The notes beneath the pieces were generated by a model that saw only the letters and a program-made list of their open reading frames with translations, searched no databases and was not told the DNA's origin. The translations under genes were made by a program, and so were the position numbers. This document shows positions 1 through 7,260 of a stretch of 14,895 nt of DNA, piece by piece (the first letter of the stretch is position 1; every line of letters starts with the position of its first letter). Origin of the DNA: JBDHTS01 sp044220535 (lineage in GTDB: Bacteria > Pseudomonadota > Alphaproteobacteria > Micavibrionales > Micavibrionaceae); the NCBI GenBank assembly GCA_044220535.1, contig JBGAQU010000068.1, positions 1 to 14,895 of the forward strand. Reading direction: 5' to 3'.

Positions 1-444
1 CAGAATTCTATACCATGTTCCGCCCGGCGCTCGATAATCCCAATGAGGGCCGATTGGATCCGGATGATCTAAGTCAGGGCGATAACTTTCACCTGTGTTA
101 GGATTATAGTAATTTCCTTCACCATTTCCAGGAGAACTTCCTGGCCTACCACGCCAGACTGTTCCTGGAGGAGATTGGGTAGGATCATTACCTGGCCAAG
201 ATAAGTCCTCAATATTTGGCTTATCAGTGATACATTGCGATCCACCGCCAGCAGCTTTTGCCAAAGCCCAAGACAAAACATCAGATGTGCCTTTGCCTAA
301 AACCCCAGCTGTTGCCGCGTTTTTCAAACGCTGGATTTCCGGCGTAGGCGGATAGATTGGATCGCTTTGTCCCGGAGCATTCGCAGGGCTGGTGGTGAAA
401 TAATAGGCTCCGCCGATAAGAACAGTCGCAATCAAAACATTGGT
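1..444 (-). other. Variable C-terminal toxin tip, Ntox37-like (partial)
   Basis: These are residues 1320-1467, everything visible after the RHS core DPNG. The segment begins with a short hydrophobic stretch (VLIATVLIGGAYYF) and a linker. It ends in a Gly/Asn-rich part carrying YYNPNTGESYRPDLDHPD and PIGPHWDY (His1446, Asp1448, His1453, Asp1455). From memory, this NP.TG.S..PDL.HPDPIGPHWDY signature belongs to polymorphic toxin type 37 (Ntox37), predicted to be a ribonuclease toxin. I could not run a profile search. The family normally ends soon after this motif, so little should be missing beyond base 1. Base composition is AT-rich: 24 G+C in positions 61-120. Confidence 0.7.
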
Positions 445-3400
445 ACCATTTGGATCTGTATATTTAAGGGGATTTTGCCATGCATACGCATATGTGTTCC
501 ATCCGCCTTCTAACCCAATCAAATCCGGCTGGAGGAACCGTGGCACAGTCGGGAAGAACACCCGTGCATTGTTGTTATAGAACGGCGTGGCATCTGTAAT
601 AAACTGGCCCGGCCTTCTCAGGGCCGTGGTGAGTGTGCCGGTCGGCGTTGTGGCGCCGAAGGGAGCGACGTTGGCGGTCATCACAATCGCTTGTGTTGGG
701 TCTGTGGCCCTGAGCGGTGTGTCAATGCTATCGGTGTGGAGGGCGTAGATGGTGGATGTCGATGGCTTGATCTGTGCCAATGGCATATCGTCGAGATAGA
801 CGTAGTCCGCGACGGTGACGCCAGACCCGCCTGCGGTTTCGATCAGGTTCATGCTTTGGCCGTATTGATGGATCAGGGCATTGGCGGTGCCTGCCTTGGA
901 CGTGATGCGCTGGCCGAAGGCGTCATAGCCGTAAGTGTTCGTCGTGCCGAAGGCGGCGGCGCTGGCGAGCTGATCGGCCTTGTTCCAGGTCATGGTGTAG
1001 CTTGTGCCGAAGGCGTTCATCGCGCCGGTGGAGGTGTAGGTAATATTGGTCGAACTGGATTTGGTCTGCTGGTTATTTGTGGATGCGACCGTATAGCCTG
1101 TGTTGTTATAGCGCGTCAGGTTAGAGTTCGAATCATAGGTGATGGAACTCATCAGGCCGTAGGAACCGCTGGCGTAGCTGATGCGGGACAGCGTGTCATA
1201 GGCCAGCCCCTGCGTATTGGCCGCGTTCACATTGTCGCCGATGCCGGTGACGTTGTTGTTGGCATCGTAGCCATAGCTGAGGAACTGGATATTGCCGGAT
1301 GTGCCCGTATCGGTGAGCGACGTCATCCTGTAATCGACATCGAAGACTCTGGAGTCAGTCACGCCGTTGGCCCAGGTGAGGGATTTCATCGGGCCGAAGG
1401 GGTGGTAGGTGATGGAGGTGGCGACATTGACCGTGCCGGAAGACGGCGGCTTGGCGGTGACGGCCGTGATCTGGCCGACGGAGTCGCGGGTGTAGGAGAT
1501 TTTCCAGCCGGAGCTGGCATAGGTGATGGAGCTCAATCGCCCGGCACTCTCATAGGTGTAGCCGGTGGTGTAGGTCTGGCTGCCGATGGTGCGGGCGTCG
1601 CTGGTCAGCAATCCGCGTTCTTCGTAATTGCGGCTTAACGATCCTGCCTGGTCGGTCAGGCTGGTCAGCTGCCCGATGCCCTGGCCGTGCCCGCCCTGGT
1701 CATAGGTGAAGGCGACGTTCAATGTGGAATCGGCCGGGAAGGCGCGGGTCAGGATACGGTCGAGCGCGTCATAGGTCATATTGGTGACCGCGCCGGATGC
1801 ATCGGTCTTCTGCGTCACGCCGCCGTCTTTGTTGTAGGTCCACACCGTCGTGCCGGAATCCGGGCTGGCCTGCTGGATCAGATCGCCAAAGCCGTTATAG
1901 ACATAGGATGTGGCGTTGCCCTTGTAATCCGTCACGGTCAGGGGGCGGCTGTGGCTGTCATAGGCGATGCGCGCGGTATCGAGCAACGGGTTCTTCACCG
2001 TGGACAGGCGGTTGAGCGCATCAAACGTCTGCGTGGTGGTGCGGTTCAGCGGGTCCTTGATGGTGAGGGCATTGCCATTGTTGTCGTAGGTGAAGGTCGT
2101 GGTCTGGCCCACGCCGCCCACGTCGGTCTTGATCCGGCCCAGCGCGTCGAAGGTGGCGCTGTGCTTGAACTTGTTGATGGCCGCGCCGTTCTTGAACAGG
2201 ACTTGCGTGACGTTGGCCGCAGAATCGTAAGTGATCGCCTGGCTCTCGCTCAGATTGTTGGTGATGGTCGTCGGCAGATGCGCGTCGTTATACGCGGCGG
2301 AGAGATAGGAATTGTCGGGCAGGGTGGTCCTGGTCAAATTCCCCGCGCTGTCATACTGGAACGCGGTGGTGAGTGAACCGCCCGACACGCTCAGGATGCT
2401 CGATGTCATCCAGTTGCGTGTGTTATAGGCGAAGGTGGAGAGCGTGCCGTTCGGGTCGGTGACGGTCAAAGGCAGGCCGCCGGATTTATAGGTGATGACG
2501 CTGGTGGCCTGGCTCAGCGCGTTGGTGATGCCGGTCATCGTGCCGCCGGTATAGCTGTAGGTGGTCTTCGCCGTCACATCCGTGCGCGGAAGCTGCGCCG
2601 AGGCGAGTTGACCGCTGGACGTATAAGTGAAGGCCCAGATGCGCGTCTCGCCATTGGTGGAGTAGGGGACGGATTGCGTCGTCATGTCGGTGGCGGAGCG
2701 GTAGAGCAGATTGCCGTAGGTGGAATCATAGGTGTTGGTGATGTTTAAACCATTGCTGTTCACCGTGCGCGGCAGATGCGCCCATGTGCCGTCATAGGTG
2801 ATGTTCACAATCTGCTGGTTGGCATTACCGGAGGCATAGACGATCTGCGTCGGGTCGCCATGGCTGTTATTGGCATAGGCGGTCTGGTTGCCGTTCCAGT
2901 CGGTATGCGTGGCGAGGTATCCGGCGGAATCGTAGGTGAAGAAACTGCTGGCGGCGGCCACCGTGCCATTCGCCGCGCGGTCGATCTGGGTGACTTTCGG
3001 CACGCCCTGCAGCGTGGTGAATTTATACGTCTCGACAATGCCCAGCGGCCCGCGCACGGCGCGATAGCCGGTCGTGTCGTCATAGGACACGGAGGTGAAC
3101 TGAATCCCGTCCGTGCCGGACTGGCTGGAGATGGCGCGGCCGGTGTCGTCATACGCCCATGTCTGGTACCGGTTGCCGTTTTCATCCGTAATGCCGGTCA
3201 GGGCGAAGGGATAGGACGCGTTTTCATAGAGGTAAGTCTGCGACGTGGCGGGGCTGGTGTTATAGGCGACCGTGGCCAGCCGGTTCTGGTTCGTGCTGGA
3301 AAAATTGACGTAAGAATAGGACAAAGTCAGCGCGTCAGGCGTGGTAACGGATGTCAGCAGCCCGGCAGAGGAATAGGAAAATCCAAGCTGGCGGCTGTAG

Positions 3401-4401
3401 GAATCCGACACAAACGAAATCTGCCCGCTCGAATAATTGATCGCCTGGGTGTATCCGTTGCGGAGTTTGATGGAATTCAGCGTCCCCTTTTCACCCGACG
3501 CGGTATAGGTTTCCACCGTGTCGTCCGGGTCGGTCAGCGTCCACGTGCTGCCGGATTTCGTCAGGCTGTAATCGACATCGCTGTCCGGCGTGTAGGTGCC
3601 GGAATTCGATGAAAAGCTGATCGCCTGGCCGTCGGGCCTTTCCACCGTCACGCCGTAAATGGCGGATGGATTCAAAATCCGCAAATACCTGTCAAAATTA
3701 TGCCGCCAGTTGCTGCCCATGCTGACCGCATAACTGCCGGGATTCGCCATGCTGTTATAGGTGCGTTTGAAGGCGAGGGGGTTCTGCCCCTCCGTCGCAT
3801 AATCCGTGACCACGCTGAACATATTCCCGGAGCCGAGATCGATGGGTTCGCCGCAGGATGCAGCACCGGGTTTGCCGCAGGCAATGCCGAGGGATTTTAG
3901 GTTCGTCCAATGACCATAATGTGGAGTTGTCGTACCCCCATAAACCAACATAAATGAAGAACCATTCATGTGAGCTTCTGTTTGTCCTGCATCCGGAATA
4001 ATATGAAGAAGTTGGATAGTTGAATAAGGAACCGTTACTGGTTCATGGTCATATATACCCATTTGCCAGTAAGTAATCTTACCATTTTCAAAACTAAAGC
4101 TTGCGGTGGGGTAAGTATATCCAGATTGGCTAAACGACCCAACACCAGAGGCGGCAAAGCTGTAGGCAAGTATCGAACTAAGACCCGCTCCACCAGTATA
4201 ATTATCTGGTATATTTTTAAACGTTACTGCGCCAGAAACAGAACCGCTAACGCATTCAGTAGGTGGACCATAGGGACAGCTAGCAGGTTCGAACGGGTCA
4301 CTTGTATAATAATAAGTCTGCACCTGCGCCCATGACTTTGCCACAGGGCCGAACAGGGCCAACAGGCCAGCGGCCATCAAGGTAAAGACAATCCTGCCCA
4401 T
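1..4401 (-). CDS. RHS/YD-repeat exported polymorphic toxin, C-terminus cut by window edge
   Basis: Reading the minus strand from ATG 4401-4399, the frame stays open for 1467 codons to base 1, so the stop lies outside. Residues 1-25 look like a Sec signal peptide: Arg3, a hydrophobic core, then SWA before Gln26. Residues 26-180 match no family I recognise. Residues about 183-240 fit the DUF6531 RHS N-terminus (PIDLGSGNMF, then RTYNS). Residues about 240-1195 are degenerate YD repeats (TYD..G, SYG..AFG). Residues about 1195-1319 are the RHS core (ALHTD, LRRPGQF, LQPDLIGLEGG, NPLKYTDPNG). DPNG at 1316-1319 matches the conserved self-cleavage region of RHS proteins, where the shell encloses a C-terminal toxin. 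No PAAR or VgrG domain is seen, and the signal peptide suggests Sec export rather than T6SS loading. The start is supported by GGGGGAG four bases upstream and by the signal peptide. Family assignment is firm; toxin delivery and target are inferred. Confidence 0.93.
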   Translation of the reverse strand, partial: MGRIVFTLMAAGLLALFGPVAKSWAQVQTYYYTSDPFEPASCPYGPPTECVSGSVSGAVTFKNIPDNYTGGAGLSSILAYSFAASGVGSFSQSGYTYPTASFSFENGKITYWQMGIYDHEPVTVPYSTIQLLHIIPDAGQTEAHMNGSSFMLVYGGTTTPHYGHWTNLKSLGIACGKPGAASCGEPIDLGSGNMFSVVTDYATEGQNPLAFKRTYNSMANPGSYAVSMGSNWRHNFDRYLRILNPSAIYGVTVERPDGQAISFSSNSGTYTPDSDVDYSLTKSGSTWTLTDPDDTVETYTASGEKGTLNSIKLRNGYTQAINYSSGQISFVSDSYSRQLGFSYSSAGLLTSVTTPDALTLSYSYVNFSSTNQNRLATVAYNTSPATSQTYLYENASYPFALTGITDENGNRYQTWAYDDTGRAISSQSGTDGIQFTSVSYDDTTGYRAVRGPLGIVETYKFTTLQGVPKVTQIDRAANGTVAAASSFFTYDSAGYLATHTDWNGNQTAYANNSHGDPTQIVYASGNANQQIVNITYDGTWAHLPRTVNSNGLNITNTYDSTYGNLLYRSATDMTTQSVPYSTNGETRIWAFTYTSSGQLASAQLPRTDVTAKTTYSYTGGTMTGITNALSQATSVITYKSGGLPLTVTDPNGTLSTFAYNTRNWMTSSILSVSGGSLTTAFQYDSAGNLTRTTLPDNSYLSAAYNDAHLPTTITNNLSESQAITYDSAANVTQVLFKNGAAINKFKHSATFDALGRIKTDVGGVGQTTTFTYDNNGNALTIKDPLNRTTTQTFDALNRLSTVKNPLLDTARIAYDSHSRPLTVTDYKGNATSYVYNGFGDLIQQASPDSGTTVWTYNKDGGVTQKTDASGAVTNMTYDALDRILTRAFPADSTLNVAFTYDQGGHGQGIGQLTSLTDQAGSLSRNYEERGLLTSDARTIGSQTYTTGYTYESAGRLSSITYASSGWKISYTRDSVGQITAVTAKPPSSGTVNVATSITYHPFGPMKSLTWANGVTDSRVFDVDYRMTSLTDTGTSGNIQFLSYGYDANNNVTGIGDNVNAANTQGLAYDTLSRISYASGSYGLMSSITYDSNSNLTRYNNTGYTVASTNNQQTKSSSTNITYTSTGAMNAFGTSYTMTWNKADQLASAAAFGTTNTYGYDAFGQRITSKAGTANALIHQYGQSMNLIETAGGSGVTVADYVYLDDMPLAQIKPSTSTIYALHTDSIDTPLRATDPTQAIVMTANVAPFGATTPTGTLTTALRRPGQFITDATPFYNNNARVFFPTVPRFLQPDLIGLEGGWNTYAYAWQNPLKYTDPNGTNVLIATVLIGGAYYFTTSPANAPGQSDPIYPPTPEIQRLKNAATAGVLGKGTSDVLSWALAKAAGGGSQCITDKPNIEDLSWPGNDPTQSPPGTVWRGRPGSSPGNGEGNYYNPNTGESYRPDLDHPDPIGPHWDYRAPGGTWYRIL

Positions 4402-4405
4402 GCAT

Positions 4406-4412
4406 CTCCCCC
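4406..4412 (-). promoter_or_regulatory. Ribosome binding site of the RHS gene
   Basis: On the minus strand GGGGGAG precedes ATG 4401-4399 with a 4-base spacer. A second ATG at 4405-4403 lies inside the spacer in another frame and opens only a short peptide. The 4401 start alone gives a signal peptide and the long RHS frame. Confidence 0.6.
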
Positions 4413-4514
4413 ATCGCATGCGTTCGTAACCGCACCGCTTTTATATCCCGCTTTCAACTTTAAAGCGAGGGTGTATCGGTAAGGGGCGGTACAACCGGGG
4501 ATCATTTCTCTATT

Positions 4515-4546
4515 CGTCATCCCGGCGAAAGCCGGGACCCATGCGC
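4515..4546. repeat. Dispersed palindromic repeat of the CCCGGC-GAAA-GCCGGG type
   Basis: A perfect 6-bp stem (CCCGGC/GCCGGG, 4521-4536) closes a GAAA loop, flanked by CGTCAT and ACCCATGCG. On the minus strand it translates as WVPAFAGMT. That chance peptide is typical of a short intergenic repeat found many times in numerous proteobacterial genomes. There is no T-run, so it is not a normal terminator. Confidence 0.7.
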
Positions 4547-4615
4547 TGTAACCGCATCCCAAGATCAAACTTTTTCGCCAGGACGACAAGAAAAGAAAGA
4601 AGGTAAAAAAATCTT

Positions 4616-4681
4616 AACCACTGAGCGCACTGAGGACACTGAGACACCGCGATCTCAGTGTCCTCTGTGCGCTCAGTGGTT
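4616..4681. repeat. 29-bp inverted repeat with 8-base loop
   Basis: The left arm 4616-4644 and right arm 4653-4681 are reverse complements apart from one mismatch (T4631 faces T4666), separated by 8 bases. The arms consist of CACTGAG-like units. This resembles the widespread intergenic repeats built from CCACTGAGG or CCACAGAGG units. It lies between divergent genes, upstream of both, so it is not placed to terminate either. A palindromic mobile repeat or cruciform-forming element is likelier. Confidence 0.85.
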
Positions 4682-4734
4682 CAAAAACTTAGATGCCTGC
4701 GGCGCTATTCTGTGCGGCCATTAGCCATATCGCC

Positions 4735-4750
4735 TTAACCCCCTGTTAAC
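4735..4750. promoter_or_regulatory. Candidate CtrA binding site (TTAA-N7-TTAAC)
   Basis: TTAA (4735-4738), a 7-base spacer CCCCCTG and TTAAC (4746-4750) match the full consensus of the alphaproteobacterial cell-cycle regulator CtrA. The box lies 127 bases before the start at 4878, with a further half site TTAAC at 4805-4809. By position it could act on either divergent gene. No well-spaced -10 element was found to decide which. A single match of this length can occur by chance. Confidence 0.45.
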
Positions 4751-4832
4751 CTTCAAAAATTTTTATATCCGGAAGGCTAAAAACCGCGTTCCGGTAGCAA
4801 AGCATTAACCATCCCCCCGCATAATGGACTGA

Positions 4833-4854
4833 CAGCCTTGAAGGGGTAAGGCTG
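4833..4854 (+). other. Leader hairpin before the first DUF6782-like gene
   Basis: CAGCCTT (4833-4839) pairs perfectly with AAGGCTG (4848-4854) around an 8-base loop, GAAGGGGT, that is itself purine-rich and SD-like. The hairpin ends 23 bases before ATG 4878. It may simply be structure in the 5' leader; no riboswitch class is recognised. Confidence 0.4.
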
Positions 4855-4877
4855 CCATTCTAAACGGTCAGGGTCCT

Positions 4878-6071
4878 ATGAAAAAGACGACAAACACCGG
4901 AAAACAAGGCAAAAAAGCGAAATCCCGCCGGGTTCGCATCGCCTATGCGCTGAACAACGCCCAGCCCGTCCGCTGCACCATCGTCAGCGACCAGCCGCTT
5001 TTTTATATTGATGTCGAAAGCGACATCGACGACGACATGGCTTTTGATATGGATGCCGGCACCGGGGCAGGGGCCGAAGGCCACGATTATGAATTCGAAA
5101 TCGCCCTGCTGACCAGAACGCTGGAGCGCAGCCGCCTCGCCGCGTCCTATATCGAATGCATGCACCGCCATGGCGGCCAGTTCGTCCTGAACGCGCAGGT
5201 GGAAACGGCGGCCTATGACCGTGCCTCCGGCCAGATCCATATCAACCCGGACCGCACCCGCGCCGACCAGATCCTGCTGGCCGCCCGCGAACTGCGCCGT
5301 TTATGGCAACATCGCAACGGCGCGCTGATCGACGCGCTGACCTTCCACCCGGACCAGGCCATCCTGGTCAACCGGGCACAGATTGCCGACCTCTCGGCCA
5401 GCATGGTCCGCATCGCCTGGGAATTGCAGCTGGCGGGAGAAAAGGAATACTGGGCGCGCCTCGAAAATTCCGCGCTGGAAGACCTGGCCCGCGCCTTCGC
5501 GCGCGAGGCGTTCCTCGATTTCCGCACCGTCAACAACGGCACCGCCAACAGCGCCGTGTTCGAAGCCTGGTTCCTGTCCGAACGCTGCGGCTATGAAGAC
5601 CGCAAGCTGATCCAGCAGATGCTGTCCGATTATCAGGGCTACAGTTTCGACGGCGATAACGGCGCGTCGCGCGGCGTTACGGCAAAGCTGCTGAACGCGC
5701 TCGGTTCCATGCCGTTCGGCAAAAATTACCTCTCGCCCTACATTAACACCATCATGACCGACGCCCTGTTCACTGAAGTCAGGGACCGCTCCAACGCCAA
5801 TTTCCTGTGGTTCATTAAGTTTGAGCGTACTTTCCGCGAAGCGGAACAAGACTTGCAAACCGTTGATGCATCCGATAGCCATTCTATATCAGTAGATGGC
5901 GCATCGCCCACCTCGAATGCAAAACGGTCCCGCGATCATGAAAAAACAGCCGACATCGTCACACTGCCCCGCAGACAAATCGACAACGCGTCCATGGGGA
6001 AGGCCGCAACAGCAGGACGCGGCGGCGACGTCGTCCAGTTCCGCGGCAGCCTGGGACCAGGCCAGCGATGA
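4878..6071 (+). CDS. DUF6782-like protein (putative metallopeptidase fold), first paralogue
   Basis: 397 residues, cytoplasmic by appearance: no signal peptide or membrane segment. The N-terminus is Lys/Arg-rich (residues 1-20), followed by an acidic stretch (46-60, DVESDIDDDMAF). The main domain spans about 72-328. It has RELRRLWQ at 137-144, WELQLAG at 181-187 and a long helical part up to FERTFREAEQDL. From memory this resembles DUF6782, annotated as a putative metallopeptidase domain, where the first motif is normally HELRH-like. Here Arg replaces the expected His ligands, so catalysis is doubtful. The tail (330-397) is low in complexity but keeps a C/G-rich third codon position, so it looks coding. 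AGGG precedes the start by four bases. The next gene encodes a diverged paralogue on the same strand. Family name is tentative; function unknown. Confidence 0.6.
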   Translation: MKKTTNTGKQGKKAKSRRVRIAYALNNAQPVRCTIVSDQPLFYIDVESDIDDDMAFDMDAGTGAGAEGHDYEFEIALLTRTLERSRLAASYIECMHRHGGQFVLNAQVETAAYDRASGQIHINPDRTRADQILLAARELRRLWQHRNGALIDALTFHPDQAILVNRAQIADLSASMVRIAWELQLAGEKEYWARLENSALEDLARAFAREAFLDFRTVNNGTANSAVFEAWFLSERCGYEDRKLIQQMLSDYQGYSFDGDNGASRGVTAKLLNALGSMPFGKNYLSPYINTIMTDALFTEVRDRSNANFLWFIKFERTFREAEQDLQTVDASDSHSISVDGASPTSNAKRSRDHEKTADIVTLPRRQIDNASMGKAATAGRGGDVVQFRGSLGPGQR

Positions 6072-6108
6072 TGGCTATGAAGACGACCAGCAAAAGGCAG
6101 TCCTGACC

Positions 6109-7146
6109 ATGCGCTCCGAACGGCTGACGCGTAAAACCCATCTGAAGCGTCATCCGCATCCCGCGACCATTGCCGTCTATGATCTGACAAACGGCGACCA
6201 GTCCGCGGCGCAGCCGATCCGCCTCAACACGATTGAATCCTGCGAAGGCTTCGAAGACCGCGCCAACGATTCCTCCTTCATCATCCAGGCCGATATCCTG
6301 AACTGGTGCGGCGCCATCGCCGCGCAAAGCCCGACCGGCCGCGCCCTGTGGAACCGCGCCGCCAGCCAGGGCTGGGCGCTGGGCCTCGCCGACCTGAAAA
6401 GCAACGGCTTCTCCATCGATTTCGAACGCCGCCATGTCTATCTCGACCATTTCGCCCTGCTGCCCTCAGCCTTGGGCCGTTCCGCCTGGTTCCGTAATAC
6501 ATTATTGACCACGCTGTTCCGCGCCCTGCGCGACATCTGGCACGAACCGCATACCAGCGCGCTCGCCGTCTCCTGCGTCGCGGAGGATGTGCTAATGCTC
6601 GAACGCATCCGCGCGGCGGATTGCGATACGGTAACATTGCTCGTCTGCTGGGAACTGCGCGGCGCCGGATTTTCCGATCTGTGGCGCCATATGATCGGGT
6701 CGGAGGAGGGGGACATGGCCCTGACCTTCACCCGCCACCTCGAACGCGACCCTTCGGCATTGTTCGACGGCTCCGCCTTGGCCTATGCCTTCCGCCAGTG
6801 GCATGCCGATGAAAACCGCGGCGACAGCATCGACCACGACACGCTGGAGGCCATGGATCTGCTGATGGCCGAACCCACGGGCGGCTTCGGTTTCCGCAGG
6901 TTAAGCGCAGCGGATATCGAAGCCATGGCGACCCTGCCGGGCGGCATCTGCTACCTGCGCGGCCTGGGCGACACCGTCCGCAACGACCCGTTTTTCGCCG
7001 GCCTGAAAGACCCGATCAACCAGACTCATCTGTTCCATCTGATTTACGACACCCAGGTGGTCATGATGAACAACGTCCCGTTCCGTGACGCAAAACTGGC
7101 GCGGCTGATTTTTCCGGACGGTGAAACCGCCCCCGCTTCGCTGTAA
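6109..7146 (+). CDS. DUF6782-like protein, second paralogue
   Basis: 345 residues if translation starts at ATG 6109. The frame is open further upstream (ATGs at 5896 and 5938), but those starts overlap the first gene, whose frame shows better codon use there. Starting at 6109 also makes the two paralogues line up: WEL falls at 181-183 in both. Shared landmarks are FRALRDIWH (137-145; compare RELRRLWQ), CWELRGAG (180-187), a DMA.TF.R helix, and PSALFDGSALAYAFRQW (215-231; compare NSAVFEAWF). The HELRH-type zinc motif is absent here too. An AAAGGCAG stretch at 6093-6100 may be the ribosome binding site. There is no signal peptide. Function is unknown. The pair was probably made by tandem duplication and may form a heteromer. 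Confidence 0.6.
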   Translation: MRSERLTRKTHLKRHPHPATIAVYDLTNGDQSAAQPIRLNTIESCEGFEDRANDSSFIIQADILNWCGAIAAQSPTGRALWNRAASQGWALGLADLKSNGFSIDFERRHVYLDHFALLPSALGRSAWFRNTLLTTLFRALRDIWHEPHTSALAVSCVAEDVLMLERIRAADCDTVTLLVCWELRGAGFSDLWRHMIGSEEGDMALTFTRHLERDPSALFDGSALAYAFRQWHADENRGDSIDHDTLEAMDLLMAEPTGGFGFRRLSAADIEAMATLPGGICYLRGLGDTVRNDPFFAGLKDPINQTHLFHLIYDTQVVMMNNVPFRDAKLARLIFPDGETAPASL

Positions 7147-7225
7147 TTTCCCAAGCCGCAATTACTAAAATTATATTAATTATAGCGTTTTGCATTACTT
7201 GTGGATGCATGCGGCGAAATCATAT

Positions 7226-7231
7226 TATAAT
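7226..7231 (+). promoter_or_regulatory. Possible -10 element in the AT-rich gap before the lysozyme-lyase gene
   Basis: TATAAT at 7226-7231 lies in the 114-base AT-rich gap 7147-7260, 29 bases before the GTG start. TTGTGG at 7199-7204 is the nearest -35-like hexamer, but its 21-base spacing is too long. The gap suggests that the gene has its own promoter and may not be transcribed with the DUF6782-like pair. No terminator is visible. Confidence 0.35.
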
Positions 7232-7260
7232 GAATAAATAAACCACGAATTGGGGCGTTC

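Larger units (their letters stand above)
4402..4877. other. Divergent intergenic region between RHS gene and DUF6782-like pair
   Basis: This 476-base stretch carries no convincing gene. The short minus-strand frame 4377-4589 is a repeat translated by chance. The region contains a dispersed hairpin repeat (about 4515-4546), a 29-bp inverted repeat (4616-4681), a CtrA-type box (4735-4750), a CCGGAA/TTCCGG inverted repeat (4769-4774 with 4789-4794) and a leader hairpin (4833-4854). Promoters for both divergent genes must lie here, but I cannot place convincing -35/-10 pairs. An AT-rich run at about 4440-4465 could hold the RHS promoter. Confidence 0.8.

Noticed and set aside
691..3612. Long plus-strand open frames at 691-1638, 1687-2376 and 2776-3612
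   Set aside because: They are antisense to the RHS frame. Their products are Gly/Val/Arg-rich with no recognisable domain, a typical shadow of GC-rich YD repeats, and the minus strand encodes a continuous recognisable protein across them.
1..4401. CRISPR array or tandem DNA repeat reading of the repetitive RHS region
   Set aside because: The repetition is at protein level (YD repeats) with no regular direct DNA repeat and spacer pattern.
4377..4589. Minus-strand frame of 70 codons containing WVPAFAGMT
   Set aside because: The peptide is the chance translation of a dispersed palindromic repeat, with no family support.
4616..4681. Inverted repeat as a transcription terminator
   Set aside because: It lies upstream of both flanking genes, which diverge, and no T-run follows either arm.
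5301..5882. Minus-strand frame of 193 codons opposite the first DUF6782-like gene
   Set aside because: It is antisense to a frame with better codon use and a paralogue next door, and its product has no recognisable family.
7200..7208. DnaA-box-like TGTGGATGC in the AT-rich gap before the lysozyme-lyase gene, as sign of a replication origin
   Set aside because: It matches only 7 of 9 bases of the TTATCCACA consensus, stands alone, and the same nonamer occurs at 1078-1086 inside RHS coding sequence.
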